From Candidatus Rifleibacteriota bacterium (GTDB lineage Bacteria > Muiribacteriota > Ozemobacteria > Ozemobacterales > Ozemobacteraceae): a stretch of DNA of 64,000 nucleotides. The stretch lies in NCBI GenBank assembly GCA_012517355.1, contig JAAYVD010000168.1:62001-126000 (forward strand), written 5' to 3'. The notes below the pieces were generated by a model that saw only the letters and a list, made by a program, of their open reading frames with translations, had not been told where the DNA came from and made no database searches. Below, piece by piece: positions 51,481 to 59,489 of this stretch (position 1 is its first letter; the number at the start of each line of letters is the position of its first letter). The position numbers and the translations under genes are program-made.

Positions 51481-52299
51481 TCAGCGGGCAGGCCTGCTCC
51501 CCGCCGCCGAGGCGGGTTGTCCTGACGGGTCTGGCCACCCCAGCCGGAACCGGAGGGCGTTGATGGTCGAGGCGATGCAGACCCCGCCGATGGAGTGGAC
51601 CGCAGGATCGAGCCCACCGCCCGCCAGGCCGGTGATGTCGCCGGTGGCCTTGGCGTGGTCGAGCGCTTCGAGGCCGGCGGCGAAGACCCGGGAAAAGCTC
51701 TCGGTGCGCTCCGGAAAGAGATCGAACCCGCGGGTGACGGCGACCCACAGGTTGCCCATGACCATCCGTTCGGCGGTGCCGTAGGGGCCTTCGTCGCCGT
51801 AGTGGGCGATGCCGGTGGTCAGCGAGAAGAACCCGGCCGTGAACTCGATCTCGCCACGCTCGAGCGCCCGGGCGACCCCGAGCTTGCGCGACAGCACCGA
51901 CTCGATCAGGAAGATCACCGGGTGGTGGCCGTTTTCCCGGGTGTTCGTGACCTCGGGGAACGAGAAGAACCAGGCCGGATCCGAGGCCCGCACCAGGGTG
52001 CAGGCGGCGACGGTCTCCAGCAGGAAGGCGCCGGGCACGCGCTGGGTGGGGACGCTGACGACGTTCGGATGCGTGGCGTTGGCCTGCGGGCACCGGATCC
52101 CGAGCAGGATCGGGGAATCGGGCCGCGTCTCGGCCGGCGGCCGGCCAGTGCTGTCGATGATGGCCAAGGCCAGCACGGGGGAACCGGTCCATTCCGTGCC
52201 GGGCAGGGAAGGCGGCCGCAGACGGAGAGGGCCCCCCCCGGCCACCACCGTTGCGGATGCCGGGAGGGGGGCGTTCGGCCCCCGGCGCGCGCGCGGCAC
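51481..52299 (-). CDS. Protein of unknown function, coupled to asnB
   Basis: 272 residues from a GTG 4 bases after the asnB stop, with GAGGG close upstream. No signal peptide or membrane helix is seen. The segment WTGSPVLALAIIDSTGRP and a later RFDLFPERTE-like part suggest an alpha/beta enzyme or binding fold, but I do not recognise it and see no catalytic motif. The last 20 residues are Ala/Pro/Ser-rich. The tight spacing makes co-translation with asparagine synthetase likely, so a role in asparagine or ammonia metabolism is possible (inference). Confidence 0.6.
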   Translation of the reverse strand: MPRARRGPNAPLPASATVVAGGGPLRLRPPSLPGTEWTGSPVLALAIIDSTGRPPAETRPDSPILLGIRCPQANATHPNVVSVPTQRVPGAFLLETVAACTLVRASDPAWFFSFPEVTNTRENGHHPVIFLIESVLSRKLGVARALERGEIEFTAGFFSLTTGIAHYGDEGPYGTAERMVMGNLWVAVTRGFDLFPERTESFSRVFAAGLEALDHAKATGDITGLAGGGLDPAVHSIGGVCIASTINALRFRLGWPDPSGQPASAAGSRPAR

Positions 52300-52302
52300 C
52301 CC

Positions 52303-53979
52303 TCAGGCGTCCGGCAGGCCGGCCTGGTGCACGTCGCGGACGGCCCGCCCCGACGGGTCGGCCATCTTCGCGAACGCCGCATCCCAGCGGATGGCGGTGG
52401 GGGTGCTGCAGGCCACGCTGGGCCCGTCGGGAATCAGCTCGACGGCCGAGGGGTTGCCGAAATGATGTTCGAAGATGCTGCGGAACCAGTAGCCTTCCTT
52501 GGTGGGCGGGGTCTTGACCGGGAACCGGTGCCGGGCGCTGGCCATCTGCTTGTCGGTGATCTCGCGTTCGGCATGCGCCCGCAGCGAGTCGATCCAGGAA
52601 TAGCCGACGCCGTCGGAGAACTGCTCCTTCTGCCGCCACAGGATCTCGTCGGGGATGTAGCCCTGGAAGGCCTGGCGCAGGATGGTCTTCTCCATCTTCC
52701 CCTTGCCGCACATCTTGTAGGCGGGGTCGAGGTCCATGGCCACCTCGAGGAACTCGCGGTCGAGGAAAGGCACGCGCGCCTCGACGCCCCAGGCGGCCAT
52801 CGCCTTGTTGGCACGCAGGCAGTCGTATTTGTGCAGCATCTTCAGCTTGCGCACCAGCTCCTCGTGGAACTCGACGGCGTTGGGGGCCTTGTGGAAATAC
52901 AGGTAGCCGCCGAACACCTCGTCGGCGCCCTCCCCCGACAGGATCATCTTGATGCCCATGGCCCGGATCTTCCGCGCCATCAGGTACATCGGGGTGCCGG
53001 CGCGGATCGTGGTGACGTCGAAGGTCTCGAGGTGGTAGATGACGTCGGGGATGGCGTCGAGCGCCTCCTGCACCGTGAAATGGATCTCGTGGTGGGTCGA
53101 GCCGATGAAGTCGGCCACCTTGCGGGCCGCCACCAGGTCGGGCGACAGGCCCTTGATCCCGACCGAGAACGAGTGCAGCGTCGGCCACCAGGCCCGGTCG
53201 CGGTCACCGGTCTCGATGCGGTGCTCGCGGAACTTGGCGGCCACGGCGGCCACCAGCGAGGAGTCGACCCCGCCGGAGATCAGCACCCCGTACGGCACGT
53301 CGCACATCAGCTGCCGCTTGACCGCCTGCTCGAACGCCTCGCGCAGCCGGCCCAGGTCGAGCGGCGTGGTGGGGATCCTCCCGTCCTCGGCCCAGGCGGG
53401 ACGGTAGTAGGGAACCGGCTTGGCCTCGCCCGGGCGCAGGTAGTGCCCGGGGGGGAACTCCTCGACGGTCTTGCAGTGGTCGGTCAGCGCCTTCATCTCC
53501 GAGGCGACGAAGAAGTTGCCCTCGGCGTCCCAGCCCATGTAGAGCGGCACGATGCCGATGTGGTCGCGGGCGATCAGCCAGGTGTCATGGCGCGGGTCCC
53601 ACAGGACGAAGGCGAAGATGCCGTTGAGCAGGCCGAGGAAGTCGGCACCAAGTTCGTCATACAAGTACAAGATGACTTCGCAGTCGGACTCGGTTTGGAA
53701 GGGGTGTTCCCGGCGCAGCCCGCGGCGCAGGTCCTTGTGGTTGTAGATCTCGCCGTTGACGGCGAGCACGCTGCCGCGTTCCTGGTCGACGAGAGGCTGG
53801 GAGCCGCTCATGACGTCGACGATGGCGAGGCGTTCGTGGGCCAGGATGGCCCGGTCGTCGCTATGGATGCCGCTCCAGTCGGGACCGCGGTGGCGCAGCC
53901 GCTTCACCAGTCGCAGGGCCAGGCCGCGCAGGGTCTTGGGGTCGCCCTTCAGGTCGAGGATGCTCAGGATTCCACACAC
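52303..53979 (-). CDS. asnB: Asparagine synthetase (glutamine-hydrolysing)
   Basis: 558 residues. It transfers glutamine nitrogen to aspartate with ATP. I start it at the GTG at 53979, because the next codon is then Cys, the N-terminal nucleophile of the glutaminase domain (opening CGILSILD); a GTG 9 bases upstream would bury it, and GAGG is better spaced for 53979. The glutaminase domain (RHRGPD, RLAIVD, NGEIYN) is followed by the synthetase domain with the pyrophosphate loop SGGVDSS and SGEGADEVFGGY. Length matches E. coli AsnB (554). Confidence 0.95.
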   Translation of the reverse strand: MCGILSILDLKGDPKTLRGLALRLVKRLRHRGPDWSGIHSDDRAILAHERLAIVDVMSGSQPLVDQERGSVLAVNGEIYNHKDLRRGLRREHPFQTESDCEVILYLYDELGADFLGLLNGIFAFVLWDPRHDTWLIARDHIGIVPLYMGWDAEGNFFVASEMKALTDHCKTVEEFPPGHYLRPGEAKPVPYYRPAWAEDGRIPTTPLDLGRLREAFEQAVKRQLMCDVPYGVLISGGVDSSLVAAVAAKFREHRIETGDRDRAWWPTLHSFSVGIKGLSPDLVAARKVADFIGSTHHEIHFTVQEALDAIPDVIYHLETFDVTTIRAGTPMYLMARKIRAMGIKMILSGEGADEVFGGYLYFHKAPNAVEFHEELVRKLKMLHKYDCLRANKAMAAWGVEARVPFLDREFLEVAMDLDPAYKMCGKGKMEKTILRQAFQGYIPDEILWRQKEQFSDGVGYSWIDSLRAHAEREITDKQMASARHRFPVKTPPTKEGYWFRSIFEHHFGNPSAVELIPDGPSVACSTPTAIRWDAAFAKMADPSGRAVRDVHQAGLPDA

Positions 53980-54377
53980 GGTCGTCACGCCTCACTTCGC
54001 ACGGATTCGGGGTCGGATGAGCGAGTATAGGGAAACCGCTCCGGCCTGTCAAACGGCGGCCCAAGCCTCGATTCGCGATCATCCCGGACGGTCCCTTCCC
54101 CCCACCGACGAAGGATGGTCGCCGGTGGGGCTGGAGAGAGTCCCCAAGCCATTCCTGTGTGTCGATGTCCACCAAGAGACCATTTCCGGATTCCGATCTC
54201 CCCGGTCCTTGCCCATCTTGGTTCATCCGCGGCCTGGTCCTCTATGTCCCGGATCCACGGAGGATACATCACGACCAGGGTTCCCGCCCGCCGCCATCTT
54301 CCTGGCCCGAAACGGCGGACGGGCCGCGCGCGCGAGGCGGCGGCCCGTCGGAATGGCGGTCGGGGGAAGGGGGAGGC
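53980..54377. other. Intergenic region
   Basis: These 398 bases hold no gene I can support. Near 54100-54131 an imperfect hairpin CCCCACCG/CGGTGGGG is present, and the terminator of the next leftward gene lies at 54318-54349. I see no promoter for asnB here that matches the window consensus. Confidence 0.4.
54318..54349 (-). terminator. Hairpin after the secreted unknown at 54378
   Basis: 10-bp arms GACGGGCCGC and GCGGCCCGTC around a 12-base GC-rich loop, 29 bases past the stop. Confidence 0.5.
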
Positions 54378-55310
54378 TCAGTTCCCTTCGTGCGGATCGG
54401 TTCCCCCCTTGCCGGCCGGTTGGGGCGCGGGCGGGGGAACGAGCAGGGCGGGCTCGGTGGGGCAGGGCAGGTGGCGGCAGTCGTAGACCAGCCCCTTCGC
54501 CTTGCCGCGCTGCAGAAGGCCGACCTTGTGGGTGGGGTTGGCTTTTTCCTGGTCCCAGGTGCGGTTGATCCAGGACCAGATGCGGTAGGGCTCGTACAGC
54601 TTGAGCACCATGTGCGGCTCCTTGGGCTCGGCCCAGCGGCGCAGCAGCAGCACCTTCGTCAGGGGGACCCGGTTGCCGGTCAGGGGGCCGCCGATGACCG
54701 AGGTCGGGATGCGGACCTCGATCGGCCACTCCTTCGCCCAGACCGGGTGCAGCAGGCCGGCGACTTCGAGGAAGCTGACGCCGAACGCCGAGCAGCCGGC
54801 GCCCAGGCCCTCGCGGGGGCGGTTCAGGCCATTGTAGATGGAACCGTAGCCGCGGGCTTTGTACTCCGCCAGGTAGTCTTTCAGCCGCTGGTAGGTCTCG
54901 GGGTTCAGCAGGAACCGGATGAACCCGATCCGGCCGGTCTTGTAGCGGTCGGGCAGTTCGGCCTGCAGGTCGGCGGTGTCTTCGAGGCGGCCCTTGATGC
55001 CCGTGAACAGGATGCCCAGGCCGTAGCCCTCCTTCAGCACCTGTTGGTTGCTGGTGTTGTCCTTCGTGGGCACCGAACCCGTCAGGATCAACTCCTTGCC
55101 ATCGCTCAGCTCGATGAACACGTGGCCGATGGCATGCTTGTGATCGAGATGCTTGAAGGTGAACCGGTTGCCCAGCGACGACAACGCGAGGCCCTGCGGC
55201 GAATTCCAGTTGATCTCGCGCGGCGAGGGCATGGTGTACAAGGTCAGCTCCTGGCCCCAGACCAGGCTCGCGGACAGCAGCAGGACGGCAACGATGAGGA
55301 GACGCTTCAT
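54378..55310 (-). CDS. Exported protein of unknown function
   Basis: 310 residues, GGGAAGGGAG before the ATG. A clean signal peptide (MKRLLIVAVLLLSASLVWGQ) is followed by a globular domain (about 20-270): REINWNSPQGLALSSLGN, then GHVFIELSDG, GILFTGIKG, GAGCSAFGVSFLEVAGLL with a possible active Cys, and a Pro-rich tail. The HVFIEL and GCSAF elements recall papain-like or DUF4105-like permuted peptidase folds (His before Cys), but the match is only suggestive. It has its own promoter and terminator; an IS element is inserted just upstream of that promoter. Confidence 0.7.
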   Translation of the reverse strand: MKRLLIVAVLLLSASLVWGQELTLYTMPSPREINWNSPQGLALSSLGNRFTFKHLDHKHAIGHVFIELSDGKELILTGSVPTKDNTSNQQVLKEGYGLGILFTGIKGRLEDTADLQAELPDRYKTGRIGFIRFLLNPETYQRLKDYLAEYKARGYGSIYNGLNRPREGLGAGCSAFGVSFLEVAGLLHPVWAKEWPIEVRIPTSVIGGPLTGNRVPLTKVLLLRRWAEPKEPHMVLKLYEPYRIWSWINRTWDQEKANPTHKVGLLQRGKAKGLVYDCRHLPCPTEPALLVPPPAPQPAGKGGTDPHEGN

Positions 55311-55349
55311 GCTCGATACTCCCTTCCCGGGCGGAATGCCTTCCTACCA

Positions 55350-55378
55350 AGGATACTGGCTGGGTCCCCCTCCGTCAA
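55350..55378 (-). promoter_or_regulatory. Promoter of the secreted unknown
   Basis: On the minus strand TTGACG (55378-55373), 17 bases, TATCCT (55355-55350). The IS end lies only 18 bases upstream. Confidence 0.65.
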
Positions 55379-55395
55379 GGCGGCGGGCGGGGAGA

Positions 55396-56959
55396 CAGCT
55401 ATTCTCGGTCAACCTCTGAGCATCACCTCCCGTACCGGTCTCGATGGTCAGTCATCCACGAACCTCGGTCACAGAAAGGATCTTCCTCACCCTGTCAGGT
55501 GGAAAGACCGTCGGAGACGCTTGTCCAGGATGAAGGAGAGAAGGAATATCCAACTGTCAAAGACGAACAGGTTTACGAGGGTGCGGATCTGCACCCACAT
55601 TTCTTTGCGGGAGCCGATCTTCTTGTAAAGCCTTTGCAGAAGCACATCACGAAGCTCCAGAATCTGATGAATCGTGAATGCAAGCAGGTTCAGAAGGAAC
55701 ATGACAAAGGACAATCGCTTCTCTCCATGGCCAAAATTGTGCTCTATGTGATAACCCTGGTTCTTGAGTGTGTTGAAGTTCTCGTTTTCAATCTTCCACC
55801 GGGACCGACCTGCTTCCACCAATTCTTCCACGTTCTGCGCGGTTACGCGAAGGTCGGTTATCCACGAGTTCTCGTAGCCCAGCTTTCCGTCTTCGTTGAT
55901 CAGGCGGTAGGAGAACCAGTTGGTCTTCATTTCCGCGTCACTTCGAAGGGAAACCTCGTTGCAATACTCATACAAGTGCCGCCGTCCTTTTCGATCCGTT
56001 CGCTCAATTCCACCCACGGCTCCAACTTCCCGAAGTCCTTTCAGATCTTCGAGCAGAGCAGCATGATCATCTGGTTTGGCGACCAGAATAAATGAAAGGC
56101 CATGGTTGCGGAGCAGTTGAACGAAGGGGACGTGTGAATACAGGCCGTCCGCCACGATCACAATATCCATATGGGGATGGCTGGCAACCAAACGGGGAAT
56201 GAGCCGCTTGGCGGCATTGATCTCGCAGTCCTGTTTGTTCTTACCATCCTCTTGGCAGATCTCCTCGGCCGTGATCGGAAGAACCTGGGGAAACCCGGGC
56301 TTGGCCAGGGCAACCTGAAGGATGTTGTGATGAAACCGAACCGATCCGTCCTGTTGTTTGGCTTGCAGGCAACTGGGACAGGAGCGTTTTTTCGAACTGA
56401 AATACTCCGAAGTATCCATGAGAAACAGATAGCGGCCCGACAGAAAACGGAACTTGTGGAGAATCTTCCCGGAATCGACTCTACGAAACACGTCATCAAA
56501 CACCGGAAGGATCTCGACGGGTAAAACCGCGTCCAGAATCGTTCGCATCTGAGAGCTCTTGGGGACTTTCGAGACTTGAAACATGGTGGAGAGGTTGCTC
56601 ACTCGTTCAGAATCCTCAAGTGCTTGCTGAAACTGTAGAAGCGCGGGATCCTGGAAGTGGAACATGGCCAAGGCACTCATGGCAACATCAACCAAGGGGT
56701 AACTGTCAGCACCTACCCTTTTCCGAGGATCGGAAAGCTGTTCAAAGCGCTGGCGAGCGCACCCAACAAGGCTTGAAAAGGACAACGTGGGTTCTTCATT
56801 CTTCATGAAACCATGAAATCACGACCCGGTCTGAAGAACAACCCTGACCCCCGATTCTCTGACCACCCAAAAAGGTGCATGAAAAGGAAAATCCTACTTC
56901 CGAAAATCGGCCAAAACCCTGCCCCATCCAACGAAAGAACAACTCACCGAGAATTGCTG
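55396..56959 (-). mobile_element. IS element with DDE transposase, about 1.56 kb
   Basis: Terminal inverted repeats of 16 bases with two mismatches: CAGCTATTCTCGGTCA at 55396-55411 and, in complement, CAGCAATTCTCGGTGA at 56944-56959. Inside lies one transposase gene. GC content is visibly lower than in the flanks (near half), with mixed third positions, indicating recent arrival. I see no convincing target-site duplication in the flanks. Confidence 0.75.
55487..56806 (-). CDS. IS4-superfamily-like DDE transposase
   Basis: 439 residues. The DDE-type core shows LFLMDTSEYFSSKK, then IVIVADGLYSHVPFV (second Asp) and the C-terminal RWKIENENFNTLKNQGYHIE with the catalytic-type Glu, followed by HNFGHGEKRLS. 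The R-x3-E spacing fits IS4-type transposases; exact IS family is not certain. A CPSC pair near residue 145 may bind zinc. The frame appears intact from Met to the stop, with no truncation, so the element may still be active. Confidence 0.85.
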   Translation of the reverse strand: MKNEEPTLSFSSLVGCARQRFEQLSDPRKRVGADSYPLVDVAMSALAMFHFQDPALLQFQQALEDSERVSNLSTMFQVSKVPKSSQMRTILDAVLPVEILPVFDDVFRRVDSGKILHKFRFLSGRYLFLMDTSEYFSSKKRSCPSCLQAKQQDGSVRFHHNILQVALAKPGFPQVLPITAEEICQEDGKNKQDCEINAAKRLIPRLVASHPHMDIVIVADGLYSHVPFVQLLRNHGLSFILVAKPDDHAALLEDLKGLREVGAVGGIERTDRKGRRHLYEYCNEVSLRSDAEMKTNWFSYRLINEDGKLGYENSWITDLRVTAQNVEELVEAGRSRWKIENENFNTLKNQGYHIEHNFGHGEKRLSFVMFLLNLLAFTIHQILELRDVLLQRLYKKIGSRKEMWVQIRTLVNLFVFDSWIFLLSFILDKRLRRSFHLTG

Positions 56960-57230
56960 AAACCCCTGGGGGTTTCCGGACGTTTCCTCGTGGGGTGCGG
57001 GGAACCGCTCCGGCACACCCCATACGACGTGGAGCCTTGGACTTGTTGATGCCTGCCCGGCCGCCATCACTCACCAGGAGACCCATCCCGGGTCCCGTCC
57101 TCCCGACCTGGGTCCATCTGCCTTCATCCGCGGCCGGTTCCCATGGGGCTTTTCCTGGGAGGGCCCAAAGGTGGGAAGGGCCGAGGGCAGCGATGACGAC
57201 CATCCTGTGACGTGGCCCTGCCGGTGGGAG
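56960..57230. other. Gap right of the IS element
   Basis: No gene is supported. A perfect palindrome, GAAACCCC-TG-GGGGTTTC, lies at 56959-56976 directly at the IS end. The short frames here do not show the GC-rich third positions of real genes. Confidence 0.35.
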
Positions 57231-57566
57231 TCACCGGCCCGGGCGGGAGGGGGATGATGGGTTCGCGCGGCGACGGGCGTCCGACCAGTTCCACCACTTG
57301 AGGAGGTCGGGGTCGGGGTCGGACGTGGTGGCGAAATACACGGCGCAGCGGAAGACATAGAGCAGGCAACGGTCCTGCGGTTGGCCGCGCAGGATGCCGA
57401 GCCGGCGGTAGAGCGTCTCGGGATCGGCGTCGCGCAGGTCCTCGATCAACTGGATGCCCAGGTCGATCAGATCCCAGGTGATGCTGCGGCCCACCCCGGG
57501 CACGCATTCGAGCGGGCCGCTGGGCAGGCCGCGGTCTTCGGGACGGTAGGCGGGCTTCCGTTTCAT
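57231..57566 (-). CDS. Helix-hairpin-helix protein of the pathogenicity-locus (Cdd1) type
   Basis: 111 residues from the ATG at 57566, with AGGTGGG upstream. LECVPGVGRSITWDLIDLGI is a helix-hairpin-helix motif, followed by LIEDLRDADPETLYRRL and a CLLYVFRCAVYFA helix. This order matches the small Cdd1/mitomycin-resistance-like family of unknown role, which is thought to bind DNA. The C-terminal 20 residues are basic and Pro/Ser-rich. It appears to stand alone, about 100 bases downstream of the larger membrane protein gene on the same strand. Confidence 0.65.
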   Translation of the reverse strand: MKRKPAYRPEDRGLPSGPLECVPGVGRSITWDLIDLGIQLIEDLRDADPETLYRRLGILRGQPQDRCLLYVFRCAVYFATTSDPDPDLLKWWNWSDARRRANPSSPSRPGR

Positions 57567-57662
57567 GCGCCCACCTGCGGCAGGATTCCACACGGGGATC
57601 CCTTCGGATGAAGCGGCTGGTCGGGACCGGCGACGGCCCGCGAGCCTCGGATGGTCGCCATG

Positions 57663-58913
57663 TCAGACCATCCGTTCCCCGGTGTTGCCGTCCTCGGGAA
57701 CCGGGGCATTCTGGAAGGCCTCGAACTGCCGGATGATGGTCTGCGTCGCCTCGTAGTCCGAGGACCCCTCGCTGAGGTCGATCTCCCCCGTCATGATCTG
57801 GGCCTTGACGCGGTAACTGACGTTTTTCTTGTGCCGATGGGTGTGGAGCCGCAGTTTCACCTGGGCCAGCGGCGCCACCTTCTTCACCTCCTGGAAGAAC
57901 ACCCCGCGGGAAACCTCGTACAGGAAGCCGTCCCGCTTGTTGGCCACATAGAAGAACTCGACCCCGCGGCCGAGGTGGCCGAGCAGGATGAGTCCGATGG
58001 CCCAGAGGGCCAGCAGCCGGTCAGACTGGTAGTCGTGAACCGGGGGAAACCCCCACCGCCAGGCGACATAGGCCGCGAACCAGCCAAGGACCAGGGTGAT
58101 GGCGAAGGTTTCGACCCCACCGGTCACGTCGAACACGAAAAAGGTGGGTTTCTCCTCGAACCGCTGCCTGAGCGGAGCGGCCACCGGCACCACGAAGGTG
58201 ATCAGGAAGTAGAGGATGGCCAGGACGACCAGCCCGACGATGAGGAGGCTGCCCTGGCGAAGGGTCCCCAGGGGGATCTCGGAGGCCAGCAGAGGGGTGG
58301 AGGGGCCGGCGCGCAAAGTGGCGCCCCCGTTCTCGACGGCGTGGACCACCCCGAGCATCCAGAGGTGCGCGGGATTGAAGTAGGTGAATTCGACGCGGGT
58401 GCCGCGGCCGTTGATCTTCTGCAACCCGCCCCCGTTCGGGAGTTCCCGATAATGTTCCGAGATCAGGGTGGGAGCGCCGCGCACCTGCCAGAGGCGCCCC
58501 CCGGCCTCGCGGACCTGGAAGGGAACGCGGAAGGCCATGATGTGGTCGGTGTAGGTCCGGCGCTGCTTCCCACTGCCGGTTGAATGCTTCCAGACCGCGT
58601 CCACCGACAGCAGGTTGGCGATGCCGAAGGACCGTTCGAGGTCGGCCAGCATCGTGGCTTCCTGGGCGGGCCGGGAGGATGGCGGATCCCGCACGACCTC
58701 CCCTTCCAGGCTCCAGACCTGGCCGACCTGCGGCACCCCTGTCGACAGCCCGGCCGGCAGGGCGGAAAACAGGCCCCAGTTCTCGCGGCCACGATGGCCG
58801 AGATACACCAGCAGGCCGGCCGTGAAGATGAGAACCCCCGCCAGGAACCAGGCATACGAGTCCCGGGGCGAGGTCCGCCGGGGCAGGATCCACGATCGTC
58901 GAACCGTGTTCAT
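57663..58913 (-). CDS. Membrane protein of unknown function
   Basis: 416 residues. The ATG at 58913 is placed by a promoter whose -10 ends 7 bases upstream. One helix at about 22-40 is followed by an extracytoplasmic domain of about 180 residues (VWSLEGEVVRDPP, YTDHIMAFRVPFQV), then helices at about 230-255, 278-300 and 310-328, and a cytoplasmic C-terminal domain (about 335-416). I do not recognise the family. The N-terminal domain has alternating polar and hydrophobic residues, suggesting a beta fold. Confidence 0.7.
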   Translation of the reverse strand: MNTVRRSWILPRRTSPRDSYAWFLAGVLIFTAGLLVYLGHRGRENWGLFSALPAGLSTGVPQVGQVWSLEGEVVRDPPSSRPAQEATMLADLERSFGIANLLSVDAVWKHSTGSGKQRRTYTDHIMAFRVPFQVREAGGRLWQVRGAPTLISEHYRELPNGGGLQKINGRGTRVEFTYFNPAHLWMLGVVHAVENGGATLRAGPSTPLLASEIPLGTLRQGSLLIVGLVVLAILYFLITFVVPVAAPLRQRFEEKPTFFVFDVTGGVETFAITLVLGWFAAYVAWRWGFPPVHDYQSDRLLALWAIGLILLGHLGRGVEFFYVANKRDGFLYEVSRGVFFQEVKKVAPLAQVKLRLHTHRHKKNVSYRVKAQIMTGEIDLSEGSSDYEATQTIIRQFEAFQNAPVPEDGNTGERMV

Positions 58914-58920
58914 CGCGGCC

Positions 58921-58949
58921 AGTATACCGGAGGCCGACCCACTTGCCCA
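58921..58949 (-). promoter_or_regulatory. Leaderless-type promoter of the membrane protein gene
   Basis: On the minus strand TGGGCA (58949-58944), 17 bases, TATACT (58926-58921), then 7 bases and the ATG. Confidence 0.55.
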
Positions 58950-58983
58950 GTCCCCCCCTGGTTCCCGGCGGTCATCCTCCGAA

Positions 58984-59443
58984 AATTTCGGGGACACATG
59001 ACCCAATTCCATCACGCACACGGGCGAAAAAACTCTACCGTCCGGTCAAGGGCTAACGGACCGCGAAGCGGAGCTTCCGCGAGGGAAACGCGTCAGCGTT
59101 CCCCTCGCCAGCAGAAAGGGTCCAGGGCCATCGGCCCTGGTGGGGTGAAGGGGCAAAGCCCCTTCGGCAAGCCGTTATGCGGATCATTGGATAAACTTGC
59201 TCAAGGAACTCACGCTGAATATCGGTAGGGTTGAAGGTTCAGCCAGGATCACCCCACCTCCCTATAACAGTCCCCTATTTTTCTCCACCTGGAACCCTGA
59301 TCGGAAAACGCCAGGGCGACCATGCCGCAGATGGCCATGGAAAACCATGCCTCGGAAGAGGGCCGTGCTCGTTGACCGCCTCATGAGGTTGGCATGGCGG
59401 GACCCACCCCACCGGGGAAGTTCGGTCATGTGTCCCCGAAATT
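58984..59443. mobile_element. 460-bp element bounded by perfect 20-bp inverted repeats
   Basis: AATTTCGGGGACACATGACC at 58984-59003 recurs as its exact complement at 59424-59443. Ends containing TCGGGGACAC are typical of REP-associated or related transposase elements in many genomes. No transposase frame is present inside, so this looks like a non-autonomous (MITE-like) remnant. The interior is less GC-rich than the flanks on its right side and contains multi-hairpin block 2. Confidence 0.7.
59063..59164. repeat. Multi-hairpin block 2
   Basis: Four hairpins: GCGAAGC/GCTTCCGC (about 59063-59080), GAGGGAAACGC/GCGTTCCCCTC (59081-59106), CCAGGGCC/GGCCCTGG (59122-59140) and AAGGGGC/GCCCCTT (59148-59164). 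Arrangement matches the complement of block 1 at 47471. It sits inside the 460-bp inverted-repeat element. Confidence 0.65.
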
Positions 59444-59489
59444 CCCCGCTGCTGCGGCGTGGCCGGCGGCTGTGCTACCATCGGGCATC

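Noticed and set aside
55390-56965. Target-site duplication around the IS element
   Set aside because: The bases next to the inverted repeats do not match at any length from 4 to 10.
56796-57203. Small protein gene across the right IS end on the minus strand
   Set aside because: The frame crosses the IS boundary and its codon use is unlike that of neighbouring genes.
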